NCBI GenBank assembly: GCA_025355915.1
Contig: JANXYT010000232.1
Span: 1 to 7,339, forward strand
DNA: 7,339 nucleotides
Reading direction: 5' to 3'
From: Holophagaceae bacterium
GTDB taxonomy: Bacteria; Acidobacteriota; Holophagae; Holophagales; Holophagaceae
A program made the translations under genes and the position numbers. This document shows positions 1-5,937 of this stretch, in pieces. The notes beneath the pieces were generated by a model. That model searched no databases and was not told the DNA's origin. It worked only from the letters and a program-made list of their open reading frames with translations. Numbering within the stretch: the first letter of the stretch is position 1; each line of letters begins with the position of its first letter.

Positions 1-1233
1 GCCAAGGAAGGCCGACATGATGGCGGGCGGGGCCTCGTTGGCGCCCAGGCGGTGGTCGTTGCCGGCGCTGGCGATGGCGGCGCGGAGCAGGCCGCCGTGG
101 GTGTGGATGGCCTTCAGGGTGGCGCTGAGGAAGTAGAGGAACTGCAGGTTCTCCTCAGGCGTCTGTCCGGGCTCCAGGAGGTTCTGGCCCCCGTCGGTCG
201 CCAGGCTCCAATTCACGTGCTTGCCGCTGCCGTTGACGCCCGCGAAGGGCTTCTCATGGAGCAGGATGGCCAGGCCGTGCCGCTCGCCGACGGACTTGAG
301 CAGCTCCATCAGCAGCTGGTTGTGGTCGCTGGCCAGGTTGGCCGCCTCGTAGATGGGCGCGATCTCGAACTGGTTGGGCGCCACCTCGTTGTGGCGGGTC
401 TTGGCGGGAATGCCGAGCTTGAAGCACTCCAGTTCGACCTCCTGCATGAAACCAAGGACGCGCTCCTTGATGCTGCCGAAGTAGTGGTCCTCGAGCTCCT
501 GACCCTTGGGAGGTTTGGCGCCCTGGAGGGTGCGGTTGGCAAACATCAGGTCGGGCCGCTGCTGGGCCAGGTCCAGGTCCACGGCGAAGTATTCCTGTTC
601 CGGCCCGCACTGGGCCACCACGGATTCCGCGTTCACGCCGAAGAATTTGAGGGCCGCCTTGGCGCGCGCGGACACCACGTCCATGGAACGAAGGAGGGGC
701 ACCTTATGGTCCAGCGCCTCGCCGTGGTACCCCACGAAGGCAGTCGGAATGCAGAGCGTCTTGCCCAGGGGGCCTTCCATGATGAAGGCCGGGCTGGCGG
801 GGTCCCAGGCGGTGTAGCCGCGGGCCTCGAAGGTGGCCCGCAGGCCGCCACTCGGGAAGGAGCTGGCGTCGGGCTCGCCCTGGATGAGCTGGCCGCCGCT
901 GAAACGCTCAATGACCTGGCCAGGCTCGTCCCAGCTGATGAAGGCGTCATGCTTCTCGGCCGTGGCCCCGGTCATGGGCAGGAACCAGTGCGTGAAGTGG
1001 GTGCAGCCCTGCTCCAGCGCCCAGTCCTTCATGGCGAGCGCCACGTTCTTGGCCACGTCCGGCGACAGGGCCTCGCCGCGCTTCAGCGCCTGGCGGTAGG
1101 CCTTGTAGACGTCCTTCTGCAGCCGTTCGCGCATGGTGCGCTCACTGAACGTATTGCAGCCGAAATACTGGCTGATCCTGGTCTGGTCCAGCCGTGAGAT
1201 GCTGGAAGTGTCTGGCGCCTGCGCCTTGGCCAT
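1..1233 (-). CDS. glnN: Type III glutamine synthetase (GSIII), N-terminal part, runs off the left edge
   Basis: ATP-dependent ligation of ammonium to glutamate to make glutamine in the cytoplasm. The 411 codons present read as GSIII throughout. The N-terminal part has [13 protein letters not shown] (34-46) and [19 protein letters not shown] (78-96), both typical of GSIII rather than GSI or GSII. Catalytic-core motifs follow: PEQEYF (211-216) with metal-binding-type glutamates, [10 protein letters not shown] (281-290), NGSGKHVNW (334-342) and the [12 protein letters not shown] segment just before the edge. GSIII subunits are usually about 700 residues, so roughly 300 C-terminal residues lie outside the window. 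The start at 1233 is chosen because an AAGGGGGGG Shine-Dalgarno lies 4 bases upstream. An in-frame ATG at 1260 would add nine residues but has no such signal. The gene is divergent from nadA, and no nitrogen-regulation gene is adjacent. No frameshift is seen. Confidence 0.96.
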   Translation of the reverse strand, partial: MAKAQAPDTSSISRLDQTRISQYFGCNTFSERTMRERLQKDVYKAYRQALKRGEALSPDVAKNVALAMKDWALEQGCTHFTHWFLPMTGATAEKHDAFISWDEPGQVIERFSGGQLIQGEPDASSFPSGGLRATFEARGYTAWDPASPAFIMEGPLGKTLCIPTAFVGYHGEALDHKVPLLRSMDVVSARAKAALKFFGVNAESVVAQCGPEQEYFAVDLDLAQQRPDLMFANRTLQGAKPPKGQELEDHYFGSIKERVLGFMQEVELECFKLGIPAKTRHNEVAPNQFEIAPIYEAANLASDHNQLLMELLKSVGERHGLAILLHEKPFAGVNGSGKHVNWSLATDGGQNLLEPGQTPEENLQFLYFLSATLKAIHTHGGLLRAAIASAGNDHRLGANEAPPAIMSAFLG

Positions 1234-1237
1234 GTGT

Positions 1238-1246
1238 CCCCCCCTT
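1238..1246 (-). promoter_or_regulatory. Shine-Dalgarno of glnN
   Basis: Read on the minus strand this is AAGGGGGGG, followed by ACAC and the ATG at 1233. It decides the start in favour of 1233 over the in-frame ATG at 1260, which has no purine-rich stretch before it. The run of seven G is unusually long for a ribosome binding site. Confidence 0.7.
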
Positions 1247-1282
1247 GGACGAAAAAACATGAATTCAACTAGACCGGGACCG

Positions 1283-1543
1283 ATGTCCACCCATGAGGGG
1301 CAGCCATCGGATTCCCACATCCACCTGGACCCTGCGATCCGCCCCCAGGATAACGCAAACCCGCTTGTGGCAACAGGTATTGATGCCTGTGAACGGGCAA
1401 TGGCCCTGCTCGGAAACCTACAACGTCACCAGGAGGGGCTGCCCCGCCCCGCCGCCCTCGCTTGGGAACGGGCCGCCTTCGCCGGGGTGTTCGATCACCC
1501 AGAGCCCGGTCGGCGCATCCGCCGGTTCCTCGAGAAGGCCTAG
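1283..1543 (+). CDS. Possible small hypothetical protein upstream of nadA (86 aa)
   Basis: The frame is open from the ATG at 1283 to the TAG at 1541-1543. Alternative in-frame starts are GTG at about 1367 and ATG at 1400, the latter giving 47 aa. No start has a strong Shine-Dalgarno. Support for coding is modest. The TAG stop overlaps the AGGAG of nadA, as in a translationally coupled pair, and third-position G/C is high over the last ~100 bases. The C-terminal half is arginine- and alanine-rich and predicted helical, ending in RRFLEKA. By eye the stretch LAWERAAF (8 residues) to FLEK has the spacing of an enoyl-CoA hydratase C-terminus (L..E...F...F, eleven residues, FLEK), so it could be a decayed remnant. 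No signal peptide or membrane segment is seen. Function unknown; it may equally be a non-coding leader of nadA. Confidence 0.35.
   Translation: MSTHEGQPSDSHIHLDPAIRPQDNANPLVATGIDACERAMALLGNLQRHQEGLPRPAALAWERAAFAGVFDHPEPGRRIRRFLEKA
1373..1390. promoter_or_regulatory. Imperfect palindrome, candidate operator in the glnN/nadA divergent region
   Basis: The sequence ACAGGTATTGATGCCTGT has 8-base arms, ACAGGTAT and ATGCCTGT, matching at 7 of 8 positions around a 2-base centre. That is the form of a site for a dimeric helix-turn-helix regulator. It lies about 140 bases from the glnN start and 160 from the nadA start, so it could serve either gene. It does not match a regulator site I can name. It also falls inside the doubtful 1283-1543 frame. 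Confidence 0.35.
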
Positions 1544-1546
1544 GAG
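1542..1546 (+). promoter_or_regulatory. Shine-Dalgarno of nadA
   Basis: AGGAG lies five bases before the ATG at 1552. It fixes the nadA start there and not at the in-frame ATG at 1462, whose extra 30 residues (arginine/proline-rich) do not look like a NadA N-terminus. It overlaps the TAG stop of the preceding small open frame. Confidence 0.85.
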
Positions 1547-1551
1547 TAGGC

Positions 1552-2520
1552 ATGGATCTGACCGCCCCCTACATTCCCAACCTCGAAAGCATCCCCGCGG
1601 GGATCGACCTTCCGGCCGAGATCCGGCGGCTCAAGGCCGAACGCCGGGCCGTCATTCTGGCCCATTTCTACCAGGAGCCTGAAATCCAGGACCTGGCCGA
1701 CTTCGTGGGCGATAGCCTCCAGCTCAGCCAGCAGGCCGCCAAGGCTGATGCGGATGTCATCGCCTTCTGCGGCGTCCACTTCATGGCCGAGACCGCCAAG
1801 ATCCTCAACCCTGCCAAGACCGTGGTGATCCCCGACATGGATGCGGGCTGCAGCCTGGCGGACCGCTGCCCGGCGGAGTACTTCGCCGAATGGCTGAAGC
1901 AGTACCCGGATCACGACGTGGTGAGCTACATCAACTGCTCGGCGGGCGTGAAGGCCCTCAGCACGGTCATCTGCACCAGCAGCAACGCCGTGCGCGTGGT
2001 GGAAAGCCTCCCGCAGGACCGCAAGATCGTCTTTGCCCCGGATCGCCACCTGGGCAAATGGGTCATGCAGCAGACCGGCCGGGACATGGTACTGTTCCCG
2101 GGCTTCTGCATCGTGCACGAGCAGTTCACGGCGAAGCGTCTGGCGGCCCTGAAGGCCCAGCATCCCGAGGCCAAGCTCATCGCCCATCCCGAATGCGACG
2201 CCACCGTGCTCCAGCTGGCGGACTTCGTGGGCTCCACCGCCGCCCTGCTCAACTTCGTGGCCACGGACAGCGCCAAGGCCTTCATCGTGGCCACCGAGGC
2301 GGGCATCCTCCACCAGATGCGCCAGCGGCGCCCCGGAGCCGAGTTGATCCCGGCCCCCGCCGACAGTGGCTGCAACTGCAGCCTGTGCCCCTACATGAAG
2401 CTCAACAACCTGGAGAAGCTCTACCTGAGCTTGCGTGACCTGAAGCCCGAGATCCGCATGGACGAGGGTCTGCGGGTCCGTGCCCTGAAACCGCTGGAGC
2501 GGATGCTGGCCCTGGGCTGA
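1552..2520 (+). CDS. nadA: Quinolinate synthase NadA
   Basis: Condenses iminoaspartate (from NadB or an aspartate dehydrogenase) with dihydroxyacetone phosphate to quinolinate, the second step of de novo NAD synthesis; cytoplasmic and oxygen-sensitive. The product is 322 aa, within the usual 300-350 range. Family motifs are clear: ILAHFYQ (35-41), GDSLQLS (53-59), [12 protein letters not shown] (72-83), VICTSSNA (139-146), PDRHLG (163-168), GFCIVHEQF (184-192), HPEC (212-215) and [13 protein letters not shown] (from 273). The three [4Fe-4S] ligands by family knowledge are Cys73, Cys186 and one cysteine of the C-terminal C-x-C-x2-C group (274, 276, 279), most likely Cys279. The gene appears intact. 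nadB and nadC are not in the window, so it is not in a visible nadABC cluster. It may be co-transcribed with the small open frame upstream. The histidine kinase starts 70 bases downstream. Confidence 0.97.
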   Translation: MDLTAPYIPNLESIPAGIDLPAEIRRLKAERRAVILAHFYQEPEIQDLADFVGDSLQLSQQAAKADADVIAFCGVHFMAETAKILNPAKTVVIPDMDAGCSLADRCPAEYFAEWLKQYPDHDVVSYINCSAGVKALSTVICTSSNAVRVVESLPQDRKIVFAPDRHLGKWVMQQTGRDMVLFPGFCIVHEQFTAKRLAALKAQHPEAKLIAHPECDATVLQLADFVGSTAALLNFVATDSAKAFIVATEAGILHQMRQRRPGAELIPAPADSGCNCSLCPYMKLNNLEKLYLSLRDLKPEIRMDEGLRVRALKPLERMLALG

Positions 2521-2537
2521 ATGGGCTGATCGAGGAT

Positions 2538-2562
2538 CGCTAAGGACAGCCTCAGGCGCTAA
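2538..2562 (+). repeat. Two direct copies of CGCTAA between nadA and the kinase gene
   Basis: CGCTAA occurs at 2538-2543 and again at 2557-2562, with starts 19 bases apart, in the 70-base gap upstream of the histidine kinase. Two 6-mers can easily arise by chance. If real they could be a tandem regulator site, although the 19-base spacing is not the 11-base period typical of OmpR/PhoB-family sites. Confidence 0.15.
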
Positions 2563-2590
2563 TCTGACGGATCCCTTCCGCCGAGCCGCC

Positions 2591-4162
2591 ATGTATCGCC
2601 ATCGCACCTCCCGTTACCGCGCCATGCACCCCGGGTTGGGGTCTTCGCGCTGGGAGCGGTTCCAGCAGCGCAGCGGCATCGTGCTGCTGATCCTGGCGGG
2701 CCTGGCCACCGCCATCCTGCTCGTTGCGGCCCCCCGGTTCTACCTCATGGACCGGGTGAACGATGCCCGGCAGGCCTACATGGAAGCCCATTGGGTGGAC
2801 TTCGAGGCCGTCGAACGCCACTGGAAGACCCTGCCGATCCTCCAGACGGTACAGCGCGGCGATGAAAGCGATGTTCGCCAGTTCCTGTCCGACCAACCCC
2901 TCGCGGTGGCCCTCCTGGATCGCTTCGAAGGCCGCCATCTCTGGTTTCGCGAAGGGGATCGCCTGGTGGAGCCGCGCGATCTGATTCTCGCTCAGCAATA
3001 CCTCGGGTGGTTCTCCCACGCGGAAATGGCCCAGCGGTTCGAATGGAACCCGCCCCGGACGCACGACCCCGATTTCGGCAAGATCGCCACGGTCGTTCTC
3101 CTGTCGGACCGGTGGCTGGTCATCAAGCGATGGCGACCGGGCTCCGCCGAGGTGGAGCGGGAACTCAGTGCCGGGCTCGCGCCCAACCGGGCCCTTCGCA
3201 TGGGGTTGATCCGGGAGTCAGACTTCGACCGGAAAGACCTGAAACGGGAATCCTGGGGCGCCGATCCCAATCTCCAGGCCGATCCAGAGCGCCTCGCCAC
3301 GCTGCCCATGAGTGCCGTCACCAAGACCAACGCCTTCGGGGATGGGTGGAATCTGGCCGGTGTGGCCTTCGATGATCAGCAGGCCGCGTTCAGGAAAGCC
3401 ATCAAGCGCCAATACCGGACGGCCTCCGGGGTGGCGGTGCTGATCGGGGTCACCATCCTGCTGGGGCTCTGGCTCCGCCACCACAGCCGGAAAAAAGCCG
3501 TGCTGGACGGGGACCGCCTGGCCTCGATGACCCACAGCCTCAAGACCCCTCTCGCCCTCCTGAAATTCCGCTGCGACTCCTTGCGCCTGGGACGCCTTAG
3601 TCCCGAGCGTGCGGACGAGGAGTTGTTGCGGATCGGCGAGGAGGTGGATCACCTGACCACCATCATCGAAACCGGCCTTCGCGTGATCCGCGGCGGCGGC
3701 CCCTCCGGCCCCCCGGGCCTGGCTACCCCTGGGTGGTTCGAGGAGGTCGTGGACGACCTTCGGCCCGGTTTCGAGATGGAGGGACGGGCCCTGCATCTCC
3801 GCCTGGCAGATGCGGCCGGCCGGGCCCCCCTGCCCTCCCTCCGCTCGGCAGTGCTCACGCTGGTGGAGAATGCCCTGGGTCATGGGAAGGGCCAGGTGAC
3901 CCTCGAAACCTGGCGCGCCCATCGCCGCTTCTGCATTCAGATCACCGACGAGGGTCAAGGTCTGGAACCCCATCAGGTGAAGGCCCTCGGCAGGCCCTTC
4001 CAGCGCCTCCGCTCCCAAGGCAAGGAGGGCTTCTTGCATGACGGACAGGGCCTGGGCCTCAGCCTGCTGGTCCAGGTGGCCGAGCAGGAAGGCTGGGGCC
4101 TCACCTTCTCCTCCGCCCCCGGCGAGGGCTTCACGGCCCTTCTTGAGGTCCCCACCGCCTGA
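2591..4162 (+). CDS. Membrane sensor histidine kinase, PhoQ-like H-box, novel extracytoplasmic domain
   Basis: Autophosphorylates on histidine in response to a signal and passes the phosphate to a response regulator, probably the one at 5204-5899. The product is 523 aa. A basic N-terminus precedes membrane segment 1 (about 28-47). An extracytoplasmic region of about 230 residues (48-278) that I do not recognise follows, then membrane segment 2 (about 280-296) and a short basic linker. The dimerisation/phosphoacceptor helix carries HSLKTP with His315. The ATPase domain has an N-box (LVENALGHG, Asn427), a G1 box (DEGQGL, Asp453), an F-box-like stretch (LGRPFQRL) and a G2 box (GQGLGL, from 485). 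There is no evident HAMP domain: His315 comes about 18 residues after the membrane. Serine after the phosphoacceptor histidine is unlike the usual HE but matches the PhoQ motif. The start is uncertain. No Shine-Dalgarno is seen at 2591, nor at the in-frame ATG at 2624, which would remove 11 residues before the membrane segment. Confidence 0.93.
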   Translation: MYRHRTSRYRAMHPGLGSSRWERFQQRSGIVLLILAGLATAILLVAAPRFYLMDRVNDARQAYMEAHWVDFEAVERHWKTLPILQTVQRGDESDVRQFLSDQPLAVALLDRFEGRHLWFREGDRLVEPRDLILAQQYLGWFSHAEMAQRFEWNPPRTHDPDFGKIATVVLLSDRWLVIKRWRPGSAEVERELSAGLAPNRALRMGLIRESDFDRKDLKRESWGADPNLQADPERLATLPMSAVTKTNAFGDGWNLAGVAFDDQQAAFRKAIKRQYRTASGVAVLIGVTILLGLWLRHHSRKKAVLDGDRLASMTHSLKTPLALLKFRCDSLRLGRLSPERADEELLRIGEEVDHLTTIIETGLRVIRGGGPSGPPGLATPGWFEEVVDDLRPGFEMEGRALHLRLADAAGRAPLPSLRSAVLTLVENALGHGKGQVTLETWRAHRRFCIQITDEGQGLEPHQVKALGRPFQRLRSQGKEGFLHDGQGLGLSLLVQVAEQEGWGLTFSSAPGEGFTALLEVPTA

Positions 4163-4181
4163 ACTGCCTGCCTCTGTCCCC

Positions 4182-4220
4182 GGTGGGAGGTTCACGGCGA
4201 GTCTGGAAACCCCTCCAACC
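4182..4220 (+). other. Imperfect hairpin after the kinase gene
   Basis: GGTGGGAGGTT at 4182-4192 can pair, with single-base and two-base bulges, to the C-rich stretch ending CCTCCAACC at 4220, leaving a loop of about 14-15 bases. It lies 20 bases after the kinase stop. No T-run follows, so it is a weak candidate for a terminator or an mRNA-stabilising structure. The rest of the 150-base gap before the cytochrome shows nothing I can support. Confidence 0.2.
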
Positions 4221-4300
4221 AGGACGTACTGATCGTGCCTTGAGTCACAGGCCTCCGCCCCTCTTGCGGACTACCCTCACTCCAGGCAAACGGTCGCCGG

Positions 4301-4306
4301 GGGAGG
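4301..4306 (+). promoter_or_regulatory. Shine-Dalgarno of the cytochrome gene
   Basis: GGGAGG within a longer G-rich run ends 6 bases before the ATG at 4313. It supports that start, which is also where the signal peptide begins. Another ATG at 4308 is out of frame. Confidence 0.75.
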
Positions 4307-4312
4307 GATGCC

Positions 4313-5113
4313 ATGCAACGTCCATGGATGGGCTTGGTGGTCCTGAACCTGAGTCTCGCGGCGGCCCAGGTCCCGAAACCGCATCAGGCACCACTGAAGG
4401 CGACGCCTGATGCAACCATCCCCGAAGGTCCCGTGGGGGAGGCGATCCGCTTGGGGCAGAAGCTTTTCACCAACACGCCCCTCCACGCCCCGAAGTATTC
4501 CGGGAATGCGCTCAGTTGCAGCAGCTGCCACCTGGACGCGGGAAAGGCCCTCCATGCGTCGCCGATGGTGGGACTCTGGGGAGCCTTCCCGACCTACCTG
4601 CCCCGGGCGGGCCGAGTGGGCACCCTGGAGGATCGCGTCAACGGATGCTTCCTCCGCTCCCTGAACGGCAAGCCACTTCCCTCGAACACCGAGGAGATGC
4701 GAGGAATGCTCGCCTACATCTGGTGGTTGTCCAAGGGCGTCCCCGTGGGATCCGACCCCCAGGGTCGTGGCAACCCACCCCTCGCGGCCCCCGCCCCCGC
4801 CAACCCGGAGAATGGGAAGGCCGTCTACTCACGGGCCTGCGCCGCCTGCCACGGCGAGGATGGTGAGGGGGCCGCCGAGGTGCCGCCGCTCTGGGGCTCC
4901 CGATCTTTCAATATCGGGGCGGGCATGGCCCGGACCAGCAAGGCTGCGGCCTTCGTGAAGGCCAACATGAGCGCCCTCGGCGGATCGGATCCCCTGACGA
5001 CCCAGGACGCCTACGACGTATCCGCCTACTTCACTGCGCAGCCCCGACCGGACTTCCCGGACAAGGCGAAGGACTGGCCGCGGGGCGGGAAGCCGGCGGA
5101 TAGTCGGTACTGA
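4313..5113 (+). CDS. tsdA: Exported diheme cytochrome c, thiosulfate dehydrogenase (TsdA) type
   Basis: By family, TsdA oxidises two thiosulfate to tetrathionate (reversible in some members) in the periplasm and exchanges electrons with small c-type cytochromes. The 266-aa product has a probable signal peptide (1-18, hydrophobic to an AAA|Q cut) and two cytochrome c domains. Domain 1 has heme motif CSSCH (69-73), then LDAGK, LWGAFPTY and DRVNGCFLRSLNGK (107-120). Cys112 sits where TsdA has its unusual cysteine axial heme ligand, 39 residues after His73. Domain 2, after an Ala/Pro linker (about 155-165), has CAACHG (176-181), PPLWGSRSFNIGAGM (191-205) and Met219. The distal ligand of heme 2 is probably Met219 or Met205; I cannot decide which. 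No other sulfur-oxidation gene is in the window, so the physiological substrate is inferred and could differ. It lies between a histidine kinase and a response regulator, with a 90-base gap to the latter. Confidence 0.85.
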   Translation: MQRPWMGLVVLNLSLAAAQVPKPHQAPLKATPDATIPEGPVGEAIRLGQKLFTNTPLHAPKYSGNALSCSSCHLDAGKALHASPMVGLWGAFPTYLPRAGRVGTLEDRVNGCFLRSLNGKPLPSNTEEMRGMLAYIWWLSKGVPVGSDPQGRGNPPLAAPAPANPENGKAVYSRACAACHGEDGEGAAEVPPLWGSRSFNIGAGMARTSKAAAFVKANMSALGGSDPLTTQDAYDVSAYFTAQPRPDFPDKAKDWPRGGKPADSRY

Positions 5114-5147
5114 TCTGGATCTGCTTGGAAATTGCAGCTAAACACTC

Positions 5148-5184
5148 TTGCCAATCCAAGGCAACGTGTGCACCTTGGTTGCAC
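5148..5184. promoter_or_regulatory. Overlapping dyad symmetries / hairpin upstream of the response regulator
   Basis: Three overlapping inverted repeats lie in 37 bases. TTGCC/GGCAA spans 5148-5164 (7-base centre). GTGCA/TGCAC spans 5168-5184 (7-base centre). CCAAGG/CCTTGG joins them at 5156-5161 and 5173-5178. With a one-base bulge at 5155 the last extends to a 9-pair stem from 5152 to 5181 with an 11-base loop. The centres of the two 17-base dyads are 20 bases apart, about two helical turns. The block ends 19 bases before the GTG start of the regulator. It could be a tandem operator, possibly autoregulatory, or an mRNA hairpin controlling translation. No T-run follows, so a Rho-independent terminator is unlikely. 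Confidence 0.45.
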
Positions 5185-5203
5185 GATCCTTGAGTGAGAC
5201 GCC

Positions 5204-5899
5204 GTGACCCACATCCTTGTGGTGGAGGACGAGCCGTCCCTCTGCCAGCTCCTCGTGAACAACCTGACCTTTGAAGGCTACTCCGTGGAGGCGGTGGGCG
5301 ATGGTGTGCCGGCCCTGGCCGCCCATGCGGCGCACCGCGCCGATTTGATCGTGCTGGATCTGATGCTTCCCCAGCTGGATGGGTTCGAACTGCTGCGCAC
5401 CCTGAGGGAGGGCCAGGACGAGGTGCCCGTGATCATGCTTACGGCCCGCGGTGAGGAAATCGACCGGGTGCAGGGGCTCAGCCTGGGCGCCGATGATTAC
5501 CTCGTGAAGCCCTTTTCGGTGCTGGAGCTGATGGCCCGCGTGAAGGCCATTCTCCGTCGCACACGGCCCATGGACCGGCCGCCCCTGCTGCGCTCCGGCC
5601 CCTTCCGGTTCGACCTGCCCCGGCTCGAGGCGAGGCGCGAGGATCGAATGCTGGATCTAACCCCCCGGGAGTTCCGGCTGCTGGAGCTCCTCATCACCCA
5701 TGCGGGCCGCACCCACAGCCGCAAAGAGCTGCTGCAGCTGGCCTGGGAGCGGGATGCGCGACCCAGTGCCCGGACGGTGGACGTCCACATCGCCAACCTG
5801 CGGCGAAAACTGGGGGAAGAACTGGGTGCTCCATGGATCGCCACCGTCGGCGGAGAAGGCTACCGCTGGATCACCACGGTCGAAACCGATCCCGTCTAG
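5204..5899 (+). CDS. OmpR/PhoB-family response regulator
   Basis: Cytoplasmic DNA-binding regulator activated by phosphorylation. The 231-aa product has a receiver domain (about 1-118) with an acidic pocket at Glu8/Asp9/Glu10, phospho-acceptor Asp52 (VLDLMLP), switch Thr80 (MLTAR), Tyr99 and Lys102 (DDYLVKPF). A winged-helix DNA-binding domain (about 130-226) follows, with LTPREFRLLELL, the recognition-helix region RTVDVHIANLRRKL and the wing segment TVGGEGYRW. All residues needed for phosphotransfer are present. The start is GTG; no ATG lies close upstream in frame, and the ribosome binding site is weak (GAG-rich, around 5192-5199). The likely partner kinase is encoded at 2591-4162, separated by the cytochrome gene. 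Overlapping dyads lie just upstream. The stop is 38 bases from the DAHP synthase start, so read-through transcription into that gene is plausible. Confidence 0.96.
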   Translation: MTHILVVEDEPSLCQLLVNNLTFEGYSVEAVGDGVPALAAHAAHRADLIVLDLMLPQLDGFELLRTLREGQDEVPVIMLTARGEEIDRVQGLSLGADDYLVKPFSVLELMARVKAILRRTRPMDRPPLLRSGPFRFDLPRLEARREDRMLDLTPREFRLLELLITHAGRTHSRKELLQLAWERDARPSARTVDVHIANLRRKLGEELGAPWIATVGGEGYRWITTVETDPV

Positions 5900-5937
5900 G
5901 GATAGGTCCAAAGAGGCATTCCGGTCCAGAATGGGGC

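Larger units (their letters stand above)
1234..1551. other. Divergent glnN/nadA intergenic region
   Basis: About 318 bases separate the two divergent starts, and the promoters of both genes would be expected here. I could not place a convincing -35/-10 pair on either strand. The region holds the 18-bp palindrome at 1373-1390 and a plus-strand open frame that ends immediately before nadA. The left half is relatively A/T-rich at third positions of that frame, and the right half (from about 1440) has the strong G/C bias of the surrounding genes. The left half therefore looks more regulatory and the right half more coding. Confidence 0.6.

Noticed and set aside
52..1197. A long plus-strand open frame (381 codons) opposite glnN.
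   Set aside because: It is antisense to a gene with unmistakable GSIII motifs. High-GC genes with strong codon bias routinely leave the opposite strand open. The predicted protein is a Val/Gly/Leu-rich shadow with no family look.
1368..1385. A sigma-54-like element (TGGCA followed by TTGAT) upstream of nadA.
   Set aside because: The spacing between the GG and the expected GC is wrong, and the second half reads TTGAT instead of TTGC.
1462..1551. A 30-residue N-terminal extension of NadA from the in-frame ATG at 1462.
   Set aside because: The extension is Arg/Pro-rich, unlike NadA, and the AGGAG five bases before 1552 marks the later start.
2521..2590. A terminator after nadA.
   Set aside because: No stable stem followed by a T-run is present in the 70-base gap. 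GGATCC and the CGCTAA repeats do not form one.
1540..2607. A minus-strand open frame (355 codons) opposite nadA, and similar minus-strand frames at 3218-4195 and 5896-7122.
   Set aside because: They mirror the codons of nadA, the kinase and DAHP synthase and are rich in His/Gly/Val/Leu as expected of antisense shadows. They have no ribosome sites or domain motifs.
5833..5937. An upstream extension of DAHP synthase overlapping the response regulator gene.
   Set aside because: It is the out-of-frame reading of the regulator C-terminus. The class II N-terminus begins at 5938.
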